A stretch of 64,000 nucleotides of DNA from Cardiocondyla obscurior (taxonomy: Eukaryota; Arthropoda; Insecta; Hymenoptera; Formicidae). Where the stretch lies: contig NC_091866.1 in the NCBI RefSeq assembly GCF_019399895.1, positions 3,269,501-3,333,500 on the forward strand. Direction: 5' to 3'. The notes beneath the pieces were generated by a model. The model was not told the origin of the DNA. It ran no database searches and saw only the letters and a list, made by a program, of their open reading frames with translations. A program made the translations under genes and the position numbers. Shown one piece after another: positions 50,401 through 61,060 of the stretch (its first letter is position 1; the number at the start of each line of letters is the position of its first letter).

Positions 50401-53061
50401 CCGTCGTCGACCCTGTCGGTGACATTGAGTAAGCGCACGACTTTCGTATCGATTAGGCGGGATTAGGACAAGCCGGCGACGATAATGTTGGTTCGAGTGT
50501 TGCCGCTATATCTCATTGTTTTACATCGCCGCGGAGCTCCGCGCCCGCTTAATTTCAATGCTCCGCGGAACAAGGGAACGGCACTCAGAGTTCTACGTGA
50601 CGAATGGAAAGTTATTTTGAAAGCCTCAACTGTCTGCAGGATAATCGAGTATGCAATATTTTTTATACGTCACATTTTAAATTTTAATTTTATTAATAAT
50701 TATGACCGTACTATGTTAGAATTTTTCGTAACTACTTGAGAATTTAATTAAGAAAGTAAGTACGTGGAAATAATTAAACCCCTGATATTTATTAATAATT
50801 ACTGCGTGCAGTACATTTTTTTTTTTTGTCCCGCAAATACGCCTTGCAAATATAACGTTACAAATTGCCGAGCGGTTCAACGTCGAGCCCATTACTCGCA
50901 ACTTTCCGCGAGGTCTTTCGCAGGGTGGCGATTTCGGAGAATGTAAGGGAAGACGAAAAAGGGTTCTTGTTTTCGGTAACTCCGGGGATTAGCCGTATCA
51001 CTGTAACAACGTTGCTTTCCGTTTAACCGGTTGCCTTCATTATTGCCCTATCCAAGTGGCGAAGGGCTGGGAACGCGGCTCGTTTCTGATCAGATGTGGG
51101 CAATTAAAGGCCAATCGTTTCCCGTTACGAGGCCGCCCCCGCTAGTTCGCGTACCCGCGCCGCTAGCCAGGTAATGCAGTTGCATGCCACCGTCGCCCCC
51201 GGAATGCGTAACGCACTTCGGTTTTTAATCGATCTTCGATCGCGCAGCAACGCGCCCCGTCCCATCGATCGCAATCGCGCTGCGTTTATTCGAGAAATCG
51301 TGCGGTGTATCTCTGGCTCGGTACGTTTGTGACCGTAAACGTAGTTAGTACGAATCCAAAAGCACCGGCGCCGAACGGTATTCCTTGCGACATTTTTCGT
51401 AAAACATATATCGTGATGCGACGGTAAATTTATCAGTTTTTTGCTTTTATCTTCTCGTAAGGTATTTTTTTTAATAATTTTTTTTTTAATTTAAATAAAA
51501 TAAATAATTTTTTAAAATTAATAAAATAGAAATGTTCTCCAAGATTGTTTTTTTCAAGAGTAAGTCAAAGCGTGTCGATTTAAACGTATTCCATGCGCAA
51601 GTCGAGTCAACATTAAATATTTGCCATATGCAATGCGCGTGCGAAAATGTGTGGAGATTGTGCGTGGAGAAACGTGAGAAAGCCTCGACTCGATACAACC
51701 GCGGCCAACCGTCCGTTTTCACGTGCATTACGTAACCGAGAAAGAGAGTCCCCTGAAAGTTTTATCGAGCGTGCGCGATTTCCTAAGCTGCACCATAGAA
51801 ATGCATGCTCGTCGTACTTCGCCGAGAAAGAATAGCGATCTTGTATCTCGCGTATACCAGACACTCAATAAATTTCCGCTTTCTCTGATCCCGGAATTAG
51901 TTGTTAAAGAAGCGGTGTTTGCGGGAATACTTTGCTATCTCGTTGCTCGTGTTTAGAATGTGACGCGAATGACGTATCGCCGGTTTAAATCTACCGCGCT
52001 TATCAATAAAACAATCGCGGCTTGAATAAATTATCTTTTAATTGGAGAAGCCGCTACCGAAAAAGCAATTAATTATGGAAGGGAGCCGTTTAAACTCTAC
52101 GTGCGCAATTTTAATTTTTCGGGTAAATAGCACGAAAGTCTCGTCACATCTCAATGACTTCCATCTGCTCGATAAGGATCTACGATCCCGGGCCTTGTTA
52201 TATCGAAAGTGACCGTCACGGGGCGGTACGTATCATCCTCCACAGCTACGCCACGTCACGTCGGGTGAGGGTGTTTTCGCTACGTTAATTATGCGGCGGC
52301 GTAATTAAATAGGAGGTAATTGAGGGACGCGGAAGGCATTATTGAAGTTTCTGATGGCGGCGGGGCGGCTAGAACTCGTTGTTTGCGCGCTGGTGTTTGT
52401 AAGTGGCTGTGTGCGTTCGTGAAACGATCATGTGCAACACCGACCCTTGTCGTAGGGGGTGTAGCAGACAATCTTTGGCCCGTTTTAAATTAAAAAAAAA
52501 AAATTAATATTTAAATAAGATATAAATTTTAATTGAAAAGTTCAAGAACTCGCTGCGACGTTTAAAGCAATTTTTCTTTATTTAATGACTTGATTAATTT
52601 TGGAATTGTTTTGTAAATTACGTGCACCGATAGAAAGTAAATATATTTAATATTTATTTTACGTAAGGGAAGAGGAAAGTGTATTCAGATTTATCGCCTG
52701 TTTATAACAGATCGTTCGGTATCGGTAAACGGGTCCACTCCACAATGTGCGAAAAATTTTATTATGTAAGATAATGTAAATTTCCCCGCCTTATCATGCA
52801 AAGTGCTTGCTTCTCTTTGGCCGACGTTAGGGTTAATCTGGGGGTTCACAAAGAGACCAACTTTGATTAAGGGTTCCTTGAGCGCGCAAGGGCGGCCCTG
52901 TGTTCACATACTGACGATGAGGGATGGTGACTGGAGAACGCTGACGCTGATACGCGCGCGGTCAGTCTCGCTCGCGGAAGGGGGTTGGTTGGCCGGTGGT
53001 CGGTCGGTCGGCTCATGCATATGCTAATCATATTCGGAGGCGCGTTGGCTTCCAGGCGGAG

Positions 53062-53175
53062 ATGAGCACCGGCCAATTCCGCCGCGCCATCGACTACCAC
53101 TCTGTCCCGGGTTCTCTGTACATGGCGCAGAGCGGCGCGAATCGTCCATTCAACCACCCTTTTTACCCATCCTAG
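53062..53175 (+). CDS. Possible 37-aa small ORF
   Basis: ATG 53062 has an acceptable context (GCGGAGATGAGC) and encodes 37 residues with balanced, non-repetitive composition (MSTGQFRRAIDYHSVPGSLY..., ending NHPFYPS) before TAG. This contrasts with the Arg/Ser-rich translations typical of this CpG-rich area. The frame is also open upstream of the ATG for some distance. It could be a small ORF, a first or last exon of an unseen gene, or chance. I recognise no family. Confidence 0.2.
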   Translation: MSTGQFRRAIDYHSVPGSLYMAQSGANRPFNHPFYPS

Positions 53176-56100
53176 CCAACTCGTGAGCGCCGACGATTGC
53201 GCGGATTAAATTAAATGGAACGCCGCGGATCGTTCGGAATAATAGCGAATAGATCGCCGAGGAACGTTTTCGACTCTGTTATCCTCTCGCTCCGTCCAGC
53301 TGCGCGATTTCCGTCCAAGGTTTGTGCAATATAAATTTTCCTTTTACAAAAAATACTTTTCCGTACATTTCCACGCGGCCTCGATCGCGATAACGTTATG
53401 CGGAACTCGCGCAGACCGTTCTGCCCCGCGATCGTCAAACCGGTATCTCATTTCTCTACGGCGCATTGTACATCGGTTACGCTTGCTTGTTCGGTCCCGT
53501 CGTTATTTTTCCAATGGGCAATAGCTCATTTGAATGCGAATACCGCGCGCCGTCCGGTGCCGCGACGGTTCGGCCCGGCAAACGTTAAACCATTCTTTTG
53601 TTTTACGTGTGTACGAGTCCGTGGACTCGGCTCAAAGTCAGTCAGCAGTCGGGCGGCAGAGGGACTTGATTTAAGACCGGCACGGTATCTCGAGGAATCG
53701 CGCTGCGCCGCTTAACGAGCGCGGTGTATACACGAGCCTCGATCCGGCCGCCCTCTCTCATTCTCTTTCTTTCCTCCTTTTCGTTCTCTTTCTCCTCTGC
53801 TTTTTTTTTCTTTTTTTTTTCTCTTGACTTTTTCAAAAATGCCACTGCGCAGAATGTAGGTCGTCGCACCTTGCGCGCTCTCCTTTGATTCTCATCGTGA
53901 TGTAAGAATACCTTCGCCTCGCTCTTTGCAACTCGCGACGTATCGCCATTAATGAAAATAACTGACACCCCGCGTTGCTTTATACGCGTATCTAGTATTC
54001 CGGATCATAGCCGGGGAGAATCTCTTTTCAAATGGAGCCGGGAGCATTCGACGGTGAAACCGATCGCGCGAGTGATAAAAGTATGATAGGCTCGGGTCGT
54101 TAGCGAGTCGCTTGACGGTTAATTTCACGGGAACTCCGCGAGTCGTGACGCTCGCCTCGAAAATACAATGCCGATCGCCCTTGCGCAATAATCACATTTA
54201 CGTAATACATTTCGCCAGAGCATAGATCACTTGTGATTTACGCTGAATAGACACGGCGCGAGTGATAAATGTCGAGGTTAATAATTCCAGCTACGTATGT
54301 CACGATGACCGCGTTTCTTGACTCATTTGTTTCGTTCTATACGTCGTTATTGTCCGCAACGTATAATATACTATCGTCCGTTGCACATTTTCCCTCCGTG
54401 AAAGAAATTAAATTTATATTTCCGTCCGTCTTATATATTTTAAAATAGCCATTTTATTTTTATTTTATTATTACATTAAATAACATCGTATGAAACGGTA
54501 ATATGAGGATCACGTTTGGAAATAGATTTTAATGCTGATTTTAATTGATTATAATTATGATATGGATTTTCATGATTAAGTAAATCATATCAATTCGACT
54601 ATATTGTCACGGCCCATTGGATATCCTCATAGATAAGTCAAGCACGTTTCATTCATCGTTTTGCGCTTCGCATTAAATATTAACGCGACGTAATAAATTT
54701 TACTAATTACGTTACTTGCGACGTTAATTAAATAATAAATTTATTCGGTGTAATAATTTGATTTAAATGACGCTCTCGTGCGCAACGATGATTGAGACGC
54801 GTTCATTAGCCGGGATAATGAAGGAATGATTCCGCACAGAGGAAGGAAATATCTTTATGGGCGAGAGGAAAGCGCGTGATTTAAGCGATGCGACGAAATT
54901 TTACGACGAAGGAAATGCAAGCGCGCCTTCGGATGCGCCGTTTATTATATCCGCGTCGCGCTCTGTTGCAATCTTACAATTTATATCTGTAAGTGTATAC
55001 CCGCGCGGCCCAGACACCCGCAGTTATTATCCCATCTCGAGCGGGGATCCCTCCCCCCTCTTCCCCCCCCCCTGGACGGACATATTAAATTCCTCATAAA
55101 ACGCTGGATAGACCGTAACAAATGGAAGGACGCGGTCTTTGAACCTGCCGGGCGTCCCGAAGAAAAGTCCGTTTCTGCGTTCCAATATTCCCAAGTAGTT
55201 CCACGAGCCTTTTGCCCGCGAATTACATCACCGTCCCCGGGACTTTTCTCGTCCGCGTTACTATTATTCACGGAAATCAGGAAAGCGCGGGATTTATTCA
55301 GGAAAAAGGTGATTCGTGTAATTAAATTGATTCCCGCGGATCTCCATTAATCTCAGTAGGATGTTTAAACAAATATAATTTTTCAACGAACTTACGTCGC
55401 GAGATATCCAAGCACGAGCAATTTGATTTTATGTTGACTTATACTTGTAACTTTTTTTTCTTTTATTTTTCTTTCAAAATTTACAATTATTATGGTCTTG
55501 GATACGTGACTTGATTTACGATTTTATATAATGTAAATTAATAATAAAACAGCTCGCAGTCTGCGGTTAAATGATAACTTGATGTTTTTAACATGTAAAT
55601 TAACTTTATTCGATGTATCGAATAGTCAAACGCTGATAATTTATTGATATAGAAAGTTTTACGAGCGAGATCGTTACGACAACGAACGTATTGTTTTGAA
55701 TGTAAATCATTGCGAAAACATTTATGGCTCGTGAAACCTCTTTCTCTCCCTCATGCCGGGTGACATCATGAAACACGTGACAGCTAATCTGGTGGTTGGT
55801 ACAAGACACTTGGAGAGTCTCTCGACGCTCCTGTCCCAGTGGACAAACGAACTACTTGTTGGCGAAGGGTTTCTAACCCTCCGGCAAACTTCGCGCCAGA
55901 TAAACAATAAAAAAAAAAAAAAAAGTTAGAAAGTTTAATCCGCGAGGGAGCTGCCCGCGGGGTAAACATATTTTCGCGGTTAGTCTATTATTCGGGCGTG
56001 GTCGATAGTGTCATCACTTTAGCTTTTTTATCCCATCTCGTTTTTGCGTTTAATAATTGCAGTTTAATTAAAAAAAATAATAATAATAAAATAAAATAAA

Positions 56101-56699
56101 TGAGGAAAGTTTGATAAAAAATACGCGGAGCATAGAATGTATTACATCTCGACAAAGCAAAATGCAAATACAATTTTATTCAATATAAATCTTACGTAAA
56201 AGTATATTATATCTTAAATTAAGAAGTCGGGAAGTCAGGCTAAGGGCAACGTAAAAAAGTATGCGTTTAAGTAAGACCAAAAATTCTAGTTTGAAATTAA
56301 TTAAGTCTTATGCTGGATATTGTTAATGACGAACGAACAGCGTTCTTGCCTACGTTGTAACTTTGCGTATGCGGAGAAAGCGAGTGCGAGCGCGTATGTC
56401 GCAGTTCTTTTCGACCGTATAAAATTTATTAACCCTTTACTCGCTCGTCGAAAGGTACGAAGGGGGTGTGCAAAAGGTGATTGCATGCCGGCTTTGGCAA
56501 CCATTGCAACGTGTTTATTTTCCTGGCGCAGGTAGAGTATCGGTTTACGAGAGAAGGGTAAAAGGGGAAGTGCCGTGCAGATAATATATGGAAAGCATAA
56601 ATCGAGATAGAAAGGCGACGACGACGACGAAGAAGTCTACATATTTTCTGTTCGATTCTCATATCCATTCAATAGATTCAGCTATCGCACTTGGCTCTT

Positions 56700-57083
56700 C
56701 TTCTTCGCTATTTTTTAAAAGACTCCGATTACGAACAACGAAAAATAAAAATCATGCCACTTACCAATCTGCATGAGCTTCAGCGGAGTTGATGAATTCT
56801 GCCGGTGGCTGTAACATAAAAAGAAATATATTATTGTAGACATGTAAATTGGTTCATAAAATTGATTAAAAAAAAAAGGTAAAAGTTTTTACTTAATATT
56901 TTATTTTAAAAAACTTATATTCACCTAAGAGTTGCTCCGCCGATGCAGGATGCCCGTCCGGGGCCTGCTCCTCCTCTCAGATAGGACGTGACGAGTCATC
57001 CTTCCGCGCACAAGTCACTCGCGAACACCCCGATCGCGATTTTACAATTCGCGAAAATTACTGATTACTTTCGCGCGTTCCAT
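56700..57083 (-). ncRNA. Spliced dispersed module, copy M3
   Basis: Minus strand: the conserved upstream block (AACGCGCGAAAGTAAT...) ends near 57083. Core exon A ends GCAACTCTTAG at 56925 with donor GTGAAT, then a 116 bp intron, acceptor TATGTTACAG, exon B 56765-56808 (44 nt) and donor GTAAGTGG. The intron shares TGTAGACATGTxAAxT with M1 and M2, and the ~65 bp beyond exon B aligns with M1, so the whole unit was duplicated over 22 kb. The core stem is a perfect GCCC-CGGAC-GGGC (56952-56964). A TGG-to-TGA change upstream of the core would stop the LRGG reading frame if translation began further 5'. Confidence 0.5.
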
Positions 57084-57512
57084 GTTCGGCACTCGCGTTT
57101 AGAATAAAGTCAAAAAACCATGCCCGAATACTGTACGGAACGACTGACACGGTACGAGCACGTGGTCGCAGCGTAGTGCGTGCTTTAAGAAAAGGAGACG
57201 TAGTCGCATGTGCTCTTCTCGCACGGAGAATCACACGTGCTCTCCACACACGGAGAATGGAGAGGAAAAGATCTCGTATCGCGAGGTTTTCGTTAAACGA
57301 AAATCCGAATTACTTCCGGCACGGACACACGTGGTTGCTGCGCAGTGTGTAGTACGTGTGTGCTCGCGCGACCGCTGGAGAAGGATAGAGCGAGAGTGGG
57401 AGTAGTGGGGGAATATACCTAGCGCGCGGCACGTAGGCTCGCGCTCGCTCTCGCTTTGTTCCTCTCACCACTCCCCGCGACCCCCGCGCCTATCCATACG
57501 TTAGTTTCTTTC
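57084..57512. other. CpG-rich spacer upstream of module M3
   Basis: The sequence has repeated CTCGCACGGAGAATCACACG / CTCCACACACGGAGAATGG-like motifs (57211-57262) and a GA-rich stretch. It may be promoter DNA of module M3. No supported ORF. Confidence 0.35.
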
Positions 57513-57639
57513 GATTTAATTGTAATATTAAATTCGTATGACCAGACAAAGACGGTACTTCCACCAAGTCGTGCTCGATGTCGAAAATCGTGAAGATCGT
57601 CTTTGCCTGGACACATTAATTAAATATTACAATTAAATC
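57513..57639. ncRNA. 127-nt foldback, candidate small-RNA hairpin
   Basis: GATTTAATTGTAATATT (57513-57529) pairs exactly with AATATTACAATTAAATC (57623-57639). Inside, ACCAGACAAAGACGGT pairs with GATCGTCTTTGCCTGG with few mismatches, leaving a ~35 nt terminal loop. The size and paired length suit a pre-miRNA or endo-siRNA hairpin on either strand; a short MITE is the alternative. I could not match the arms to a miRNA I know. Confidence 0.4.
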
Positions 57640-57675
57640 AAACCTCAAATCCCCGACTTGATAACCGATGTTGAC

Positions 57676-57706
57676 TCTCGCTTGGCGTGAAGCAAGCCAA
57701 GCGAGA
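57676..57706. repeat. Perfect 11-bp hairpin
   Basis: TCTCGCTTGGC and GCCAAGCGAGA flank a 9-nt loop (GTGAAGCAA). It lies 37 bp from the end of the 127-nt foldback. It could be a structural part of the same transcript. Confidence 0.5.
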
Positions 57707-59637
57707 AAGAAATAATCCGCGTCGGTTTTAAGCGGTGACAATTAACAGTCAATTTACGCGTTACACCAATTTTTTAAGATAGGATTAATATTTTTTTTCT
57801 CTGCGTAAAATGTCTCGTCTGTGCGTCTAAGTAGCGTCGTAAAATTACGATTTGTTTTATGTATTTTTATATATTTTTAATAATGGAGATACTTAATTTA
57901 ATTAAGCGATAGTTTAATTTGTATGCTCTTATCGAATTTTTTTTAGGAGGGAATAATTTAAATCTGATCGTGAAATTTAGCATACTGTATTAAACGTTTT
58001 CCCAACTTTTGTCGTTGGTATTTATACGACAGTGAGCAATATACGAGAAAGAAAATTAATTTCGAAATGTCTTGAGCATATATGAAAGCCCATAGCGGAA
58101 ATTCCGGGGCCAGTTAATTTCGCGTTGTCACGAGCGACGAGGACCTGCCTATATCTATCGTGTCCGGCGTTGAGATAATTAAATTATCAGGACTTGATCT
58201 CTTCCTCCGCGTCTACCCCTCCGTGGCTCTCGTTCTCTCCTCTTCCTTTCAAACCTCGGTGAAATACACAGTCGGCGCAACCACTCGAACGTATTTGTTC
58301 GAACGTGTCAGTTTTCGAATTGATCACAGAGGAGTGCCCTTAGACGCCGTAATGAAACTAATTCCTTGATTGCCGCCTGACGCAATATTCGCTCGTTAAC
58401 GCCGATTTCTGAATTTCCACGTTCCCGGTATTTTCGATTGGACGCGTAACTACGAGTGCCGCCGTACAAACCGACGAGTCATAATTCCATTTTGGCCGAC
58501 ACGGCGGGCTCACTCCCCCTCGCGAGACAGAAAAGTTGAATTGTCGATCAAAGAACATTTATTTAATCGGAGCTTACAGTCAATGTTCCTCTATAAATTA
58601 CTCTCACGCATTTAAAGAACATTAAAAGAAATTAAAAACTACATTTACACGCGTTTAACGACGAATACCGAGAACGTAGCATTAGACACAGACTCGGGAA
58701 ACATTAAATTCGGCGTATATTTATTTTATAATAAAGTATTAAATTCTTTTGTGGTTGGTCGAACTCGTTAAAATACGAATAATTCCAGGTGAAAACTGCG
58801 CAAGCGTGTCGGTGCTGTGAGCCGCCGCATGGACTCGCCCTAGTCCCGTTTCATTCCCCCCTTGGCCGCCGGTGAGCCAGCATCTACGCAAGATCCGTTT
58901 CACGTGGTTCGAACTTTCTACTCATATTCTACGCACGAAGATGCAACCTCGATGCAGATCATTCATCCCCCCGTATACGGAGATCACCTCGAATCATTTG
59001 TCTTACTTTCGGACCACCAGAGTAAGTTATATTCTTATCTATACGACTACGATCGCTTCTCTCGGCCGACCACGGAATCCGTGAGTAATCGAATATTTCT
59101 GCTTGCTTTTAGGGTACAACTAGCAAGCTGGACGATTAACTTTAATGCTGCCGATAACGTTTCTACGGGTCATGGAATTTTCGAGACGCAGTCGATGGAA
59201 ATGTATCGTCGATAAGACTAAAAGGTAATTAATTGTCGGTCAGTTCGGTCGAAATAAGACGTCGTCGACGGGAGTGTGATATGTTTAATAGTACAAAGCT
59301 CGTGATACGCGTGGAATAATCGTGGGGGTAATATTCGGCAGGAATACTTGTGCGCCACGTGCTGCTACTACTGTGCTGCGTAAAGAGCGAGCGAGCGCCG
59401 AACGCCGAGCCAAGGTCGGTGCGCCCTAGGATAACATGCGACTCTGTGTGCACGTGAACAGAGGTGAATCACCTCAACAGATTCACTCGCTGCACAATAA
59501 TACTCTACGTGCGTTCTTCATACACACCGAGGAATAAACATTACTAGTACGTTCTTTTCTACCTCTACATTCCTATAGCGTTTCTATAGCGTAACCTTGA
59601 CTTTCTATTACTTAAATAAAATACATTTTTGTTTCAG
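57707..59637. other. Gene-poor DNA upstream of module P1
   Basis: A frame open from 58862 to 59215 on the plus strand (no ATG at its start) includes a non-repetitive protein-like stretch and several donor-like GTGAG/GTAAG sites, but no acceptor or known motif supports it. GTCGGTCAGTTCGGTCG near 59236 resembles the stem region of the dispersed module and may be a decayed piece of copy P1's upstream part. Confidence 0.35.
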
Positions 59638-59880
59638 ATAAAAGTGCAAAGAAGCTATTGAGGATCTGGACCGACACTCAACATCCTGAGAGGAGGAGGA
59701 GGCCCAGGATGGGTATCCGGCATCGGCGGAGCAACCCCTGAGTGAGTATTAATTTTTATTTGCACGAAAAAATAAAGTTTTTTACTTTTTTTTTTTTTTT
59801 TGCAGTTAAACTTTATTGTTAACATTATTCTAATTTAAATTTTGTTTGTGTTACAGAGTAACTCCGCCGCCATCGAGTTG
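59638..59880 (+). ncRNA. Spliced dispersed module, copy P1
   Basis: Plus strand: acceptor TTTGTTTCAG before 59638, exon A 59638-59741 with the core CTGAGAGGAGGAGGAGGCCC...GCAACCCCTGA, donor GTGAGT, a 115 bp intron, acceptor TTGTGTTACAG, exon B 59857-59880 (24 nt) and donor GTGAGT. The core stem is GCCC-AGGAT-GGGT (59702-59714). The LRGG frame is open through both exons. The intron has drifted from the M copies, while the core and splice sites have not. Confidence 0.5.
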
Positions 59881-60140
59881 GTGAGTCAGGTATATTTTTT
59901 CTTTATCGCGCCAGCGTTCAAGAAAATTCTGCGACACATGCAGGATTTATAAAATAAAATTGTAAAACAATTTAATAAAATAAATACATACAAATCCAAT
60001 CCCCCCTCGGTATAAAATAATAAAATAAAGAAATAATAAGAAACGCGTTCGCGAAAATCGTGTTTTATATTTTAGGTTATTTAGATTATAAATTATTTGT
60101 GCATAATTAAACATTTTATCCATACAGGAAAATACTCCAA

Positions 60141-60182
60141 GGATATTATTTAAGCAAAACTTGTTTTGCTTAAATAAAATCC
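60141..60182. repeat. 19-bp near-perfect hairpin with a 4-nt loop
   Basis: GGATATTATTTAAGCAAAA (60141-60159) and TTTTGCTTAAATAAAATCC (60164-60182) pair at 18 of 19 positions around the loop CTTG. It lies 31 bp upstream of the first stem of module P2. Its role is unknown; transcript end, small-RNA precursor and element terminus are all possible. Confidence 0.6.
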
Positions 60183-60213
60183 GAAGAAGTGTTCTCGTCG
60201 CCGGCATTATTAA

Positions 60214-60686
60214 ACGAACTGCGGTCAGTTCGTCGGACGTCTCAGAAGTACCAAATAGTAATGGGCGATGGAATTTTTTTTTTATTTGTCTTTTTCAAAC
60301 GCAAAGGCCTCAAAGCAACGCGCGAAGAAGAGTAATAGTAATTTCGCGATAGTAAATTTACCCGGTCGCGATTTTCGCGAGTGATCTGTGCGCGGAAAAG
60401 AGATCCGATTATCCTGGACGTTCCCTGTCGACCTGAGAGGAGGAGCAGGCCTCGGACAGGCATCCAGCCTCAGCGGAGCAATCAAAAGGTGTGTATCATT
60501 TTTTACTTCTATAAAATGAACGTTTTTTGTTATTCAAGTTGCTTTAATATTGAAATAATAGAGTTCAATAATTAATAAAGAAAATAAAAAATTTAATTTT
60601 GTATATGTTTAATCTGTTAGAAATCTAATTGTTGTTCTTCTTTTCTGTTGCAGACCCGCAGAAGAAACGCACTCGTCGTTATATTA
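60214..60686 (+). ncRNA. Spliced dispersed module, copy P2
   Basis: Plus strand: stem ACGAACTG-CGGT-CAGTTCGT (60214-60233), conserved upstream block (AACGCGCGAAG...CCCGGTCGCG, ~60317-60397), core exon A ending GCAATCAAAAG at 60488, donor GTGTGT, ~165 bp intron, acceptor TCTGTTGCAG, exon B 60654-60686 (33 nt) and donor GTGAGT. The core stem is GCCT-CGGAC-AGGC (60449-60461). The upstream block matches M1 best, over ~80 bp. The LRGG frame stays open through A and into B (PAEETHSSLY, then a stop if the donor is skipped). Its exon B directly precedes exon A of P3. Confidence 0.5.
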
Positions 60687-61060
60687 GTGAGTACGAACTG
60701 TAGCCAGTTTGTCACGTTTCATCTGAGAGGAGGAGGAGGCCTGGGACAGGCATCCTGTTTCGGCAGAGCAACATTTCGGTAAATATAATTTTTTATTTGC
60801 TTATAATTTATAATTTTTCGCTATTTATCCGGATATTTTTATTCTTTTGATAATAATTGAAATAAAAAATTGAATAATTAATAAGGAAAAGAATTTTAAA
60901 TCTTAGAAAAGTTTAGTTTATTCGAAATTAAATTAAAGTCGCGTAACATTTTTTTTTTTTAATAATAAAAATTAATTGTCTCTACAATTTATATTTTATT
61001 TATATGTTACAGTATATACTACAGCTGCCTTGCTGAACTCTGCCGCTGCGCATCGAACCG
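60687..61060 (+). ncRNA. Spliced dispersed module, copy P3
   Basis: Plus strand, contiguous with exon B of P2: stem ACGAACTG-TAGC-CAGTTTGT (60693-60712), core CTGAGAGG...GCAACATTTCG ending at 60778, donor GTAAAT, a 234 bp intron, acceptor TATGTTACAG, exon B 61013-61060 (48 nt) and donor GTGAGT. The core stem is the longest in the family, GCCTG-GGA-CAGGC (60739-60751). If the donor at 60687 is not used, P2 exon B and P3 exon A form one exon, the same arrangement as at the 5' side of M2. Confidence 0.5.

Larger units (their letters stand above)
35034..56699. other. 21.7 kb gene-poor DNA
   Basis: I find no supported protein gene. Contents: CpG-rich patches (38.5-38.8, 39.5-39.8, 41.3-41.9, 45.1-45.8, 46.3-46.9, 50.1-51.4, 52.8-53.8 kb); homopolymers (T runs at 40339 and 48028, A run at 41629); a CT-rich microsatellite near 40762-40795; (TA)n near 38041; and a perfect palindrome ATCACATATGTGAT near 47637. 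Open frames here are short, overlap on both strands and are typical of CpG-rich DNA. A large intron or a regulatory domain of a gene outside the window would fit, but this is a guess. Confidence 0.4.

Noticed and set aside
53398..53715. Apparent internal duplication of a PFCPA.VKP-like peptide
   Set aside because: Only a few residues match, spacing and DNA do not align, and the frame lacks other support.
58862..59215. 117-codon plus-strand open frame
   Set aside because: No ATG at its start, no acceptor, no recognised motif; kept only as a note in the intergenic entry.
34424..60778. CTGAGAGG in the module core, reminiscent of the CUGAGA box of TPP riboswitches
   Set aside because: The partner elements of the TPP aptamer are absent, the element is followed by a different conserved stem, and TPP riboswitches are not known in animals.
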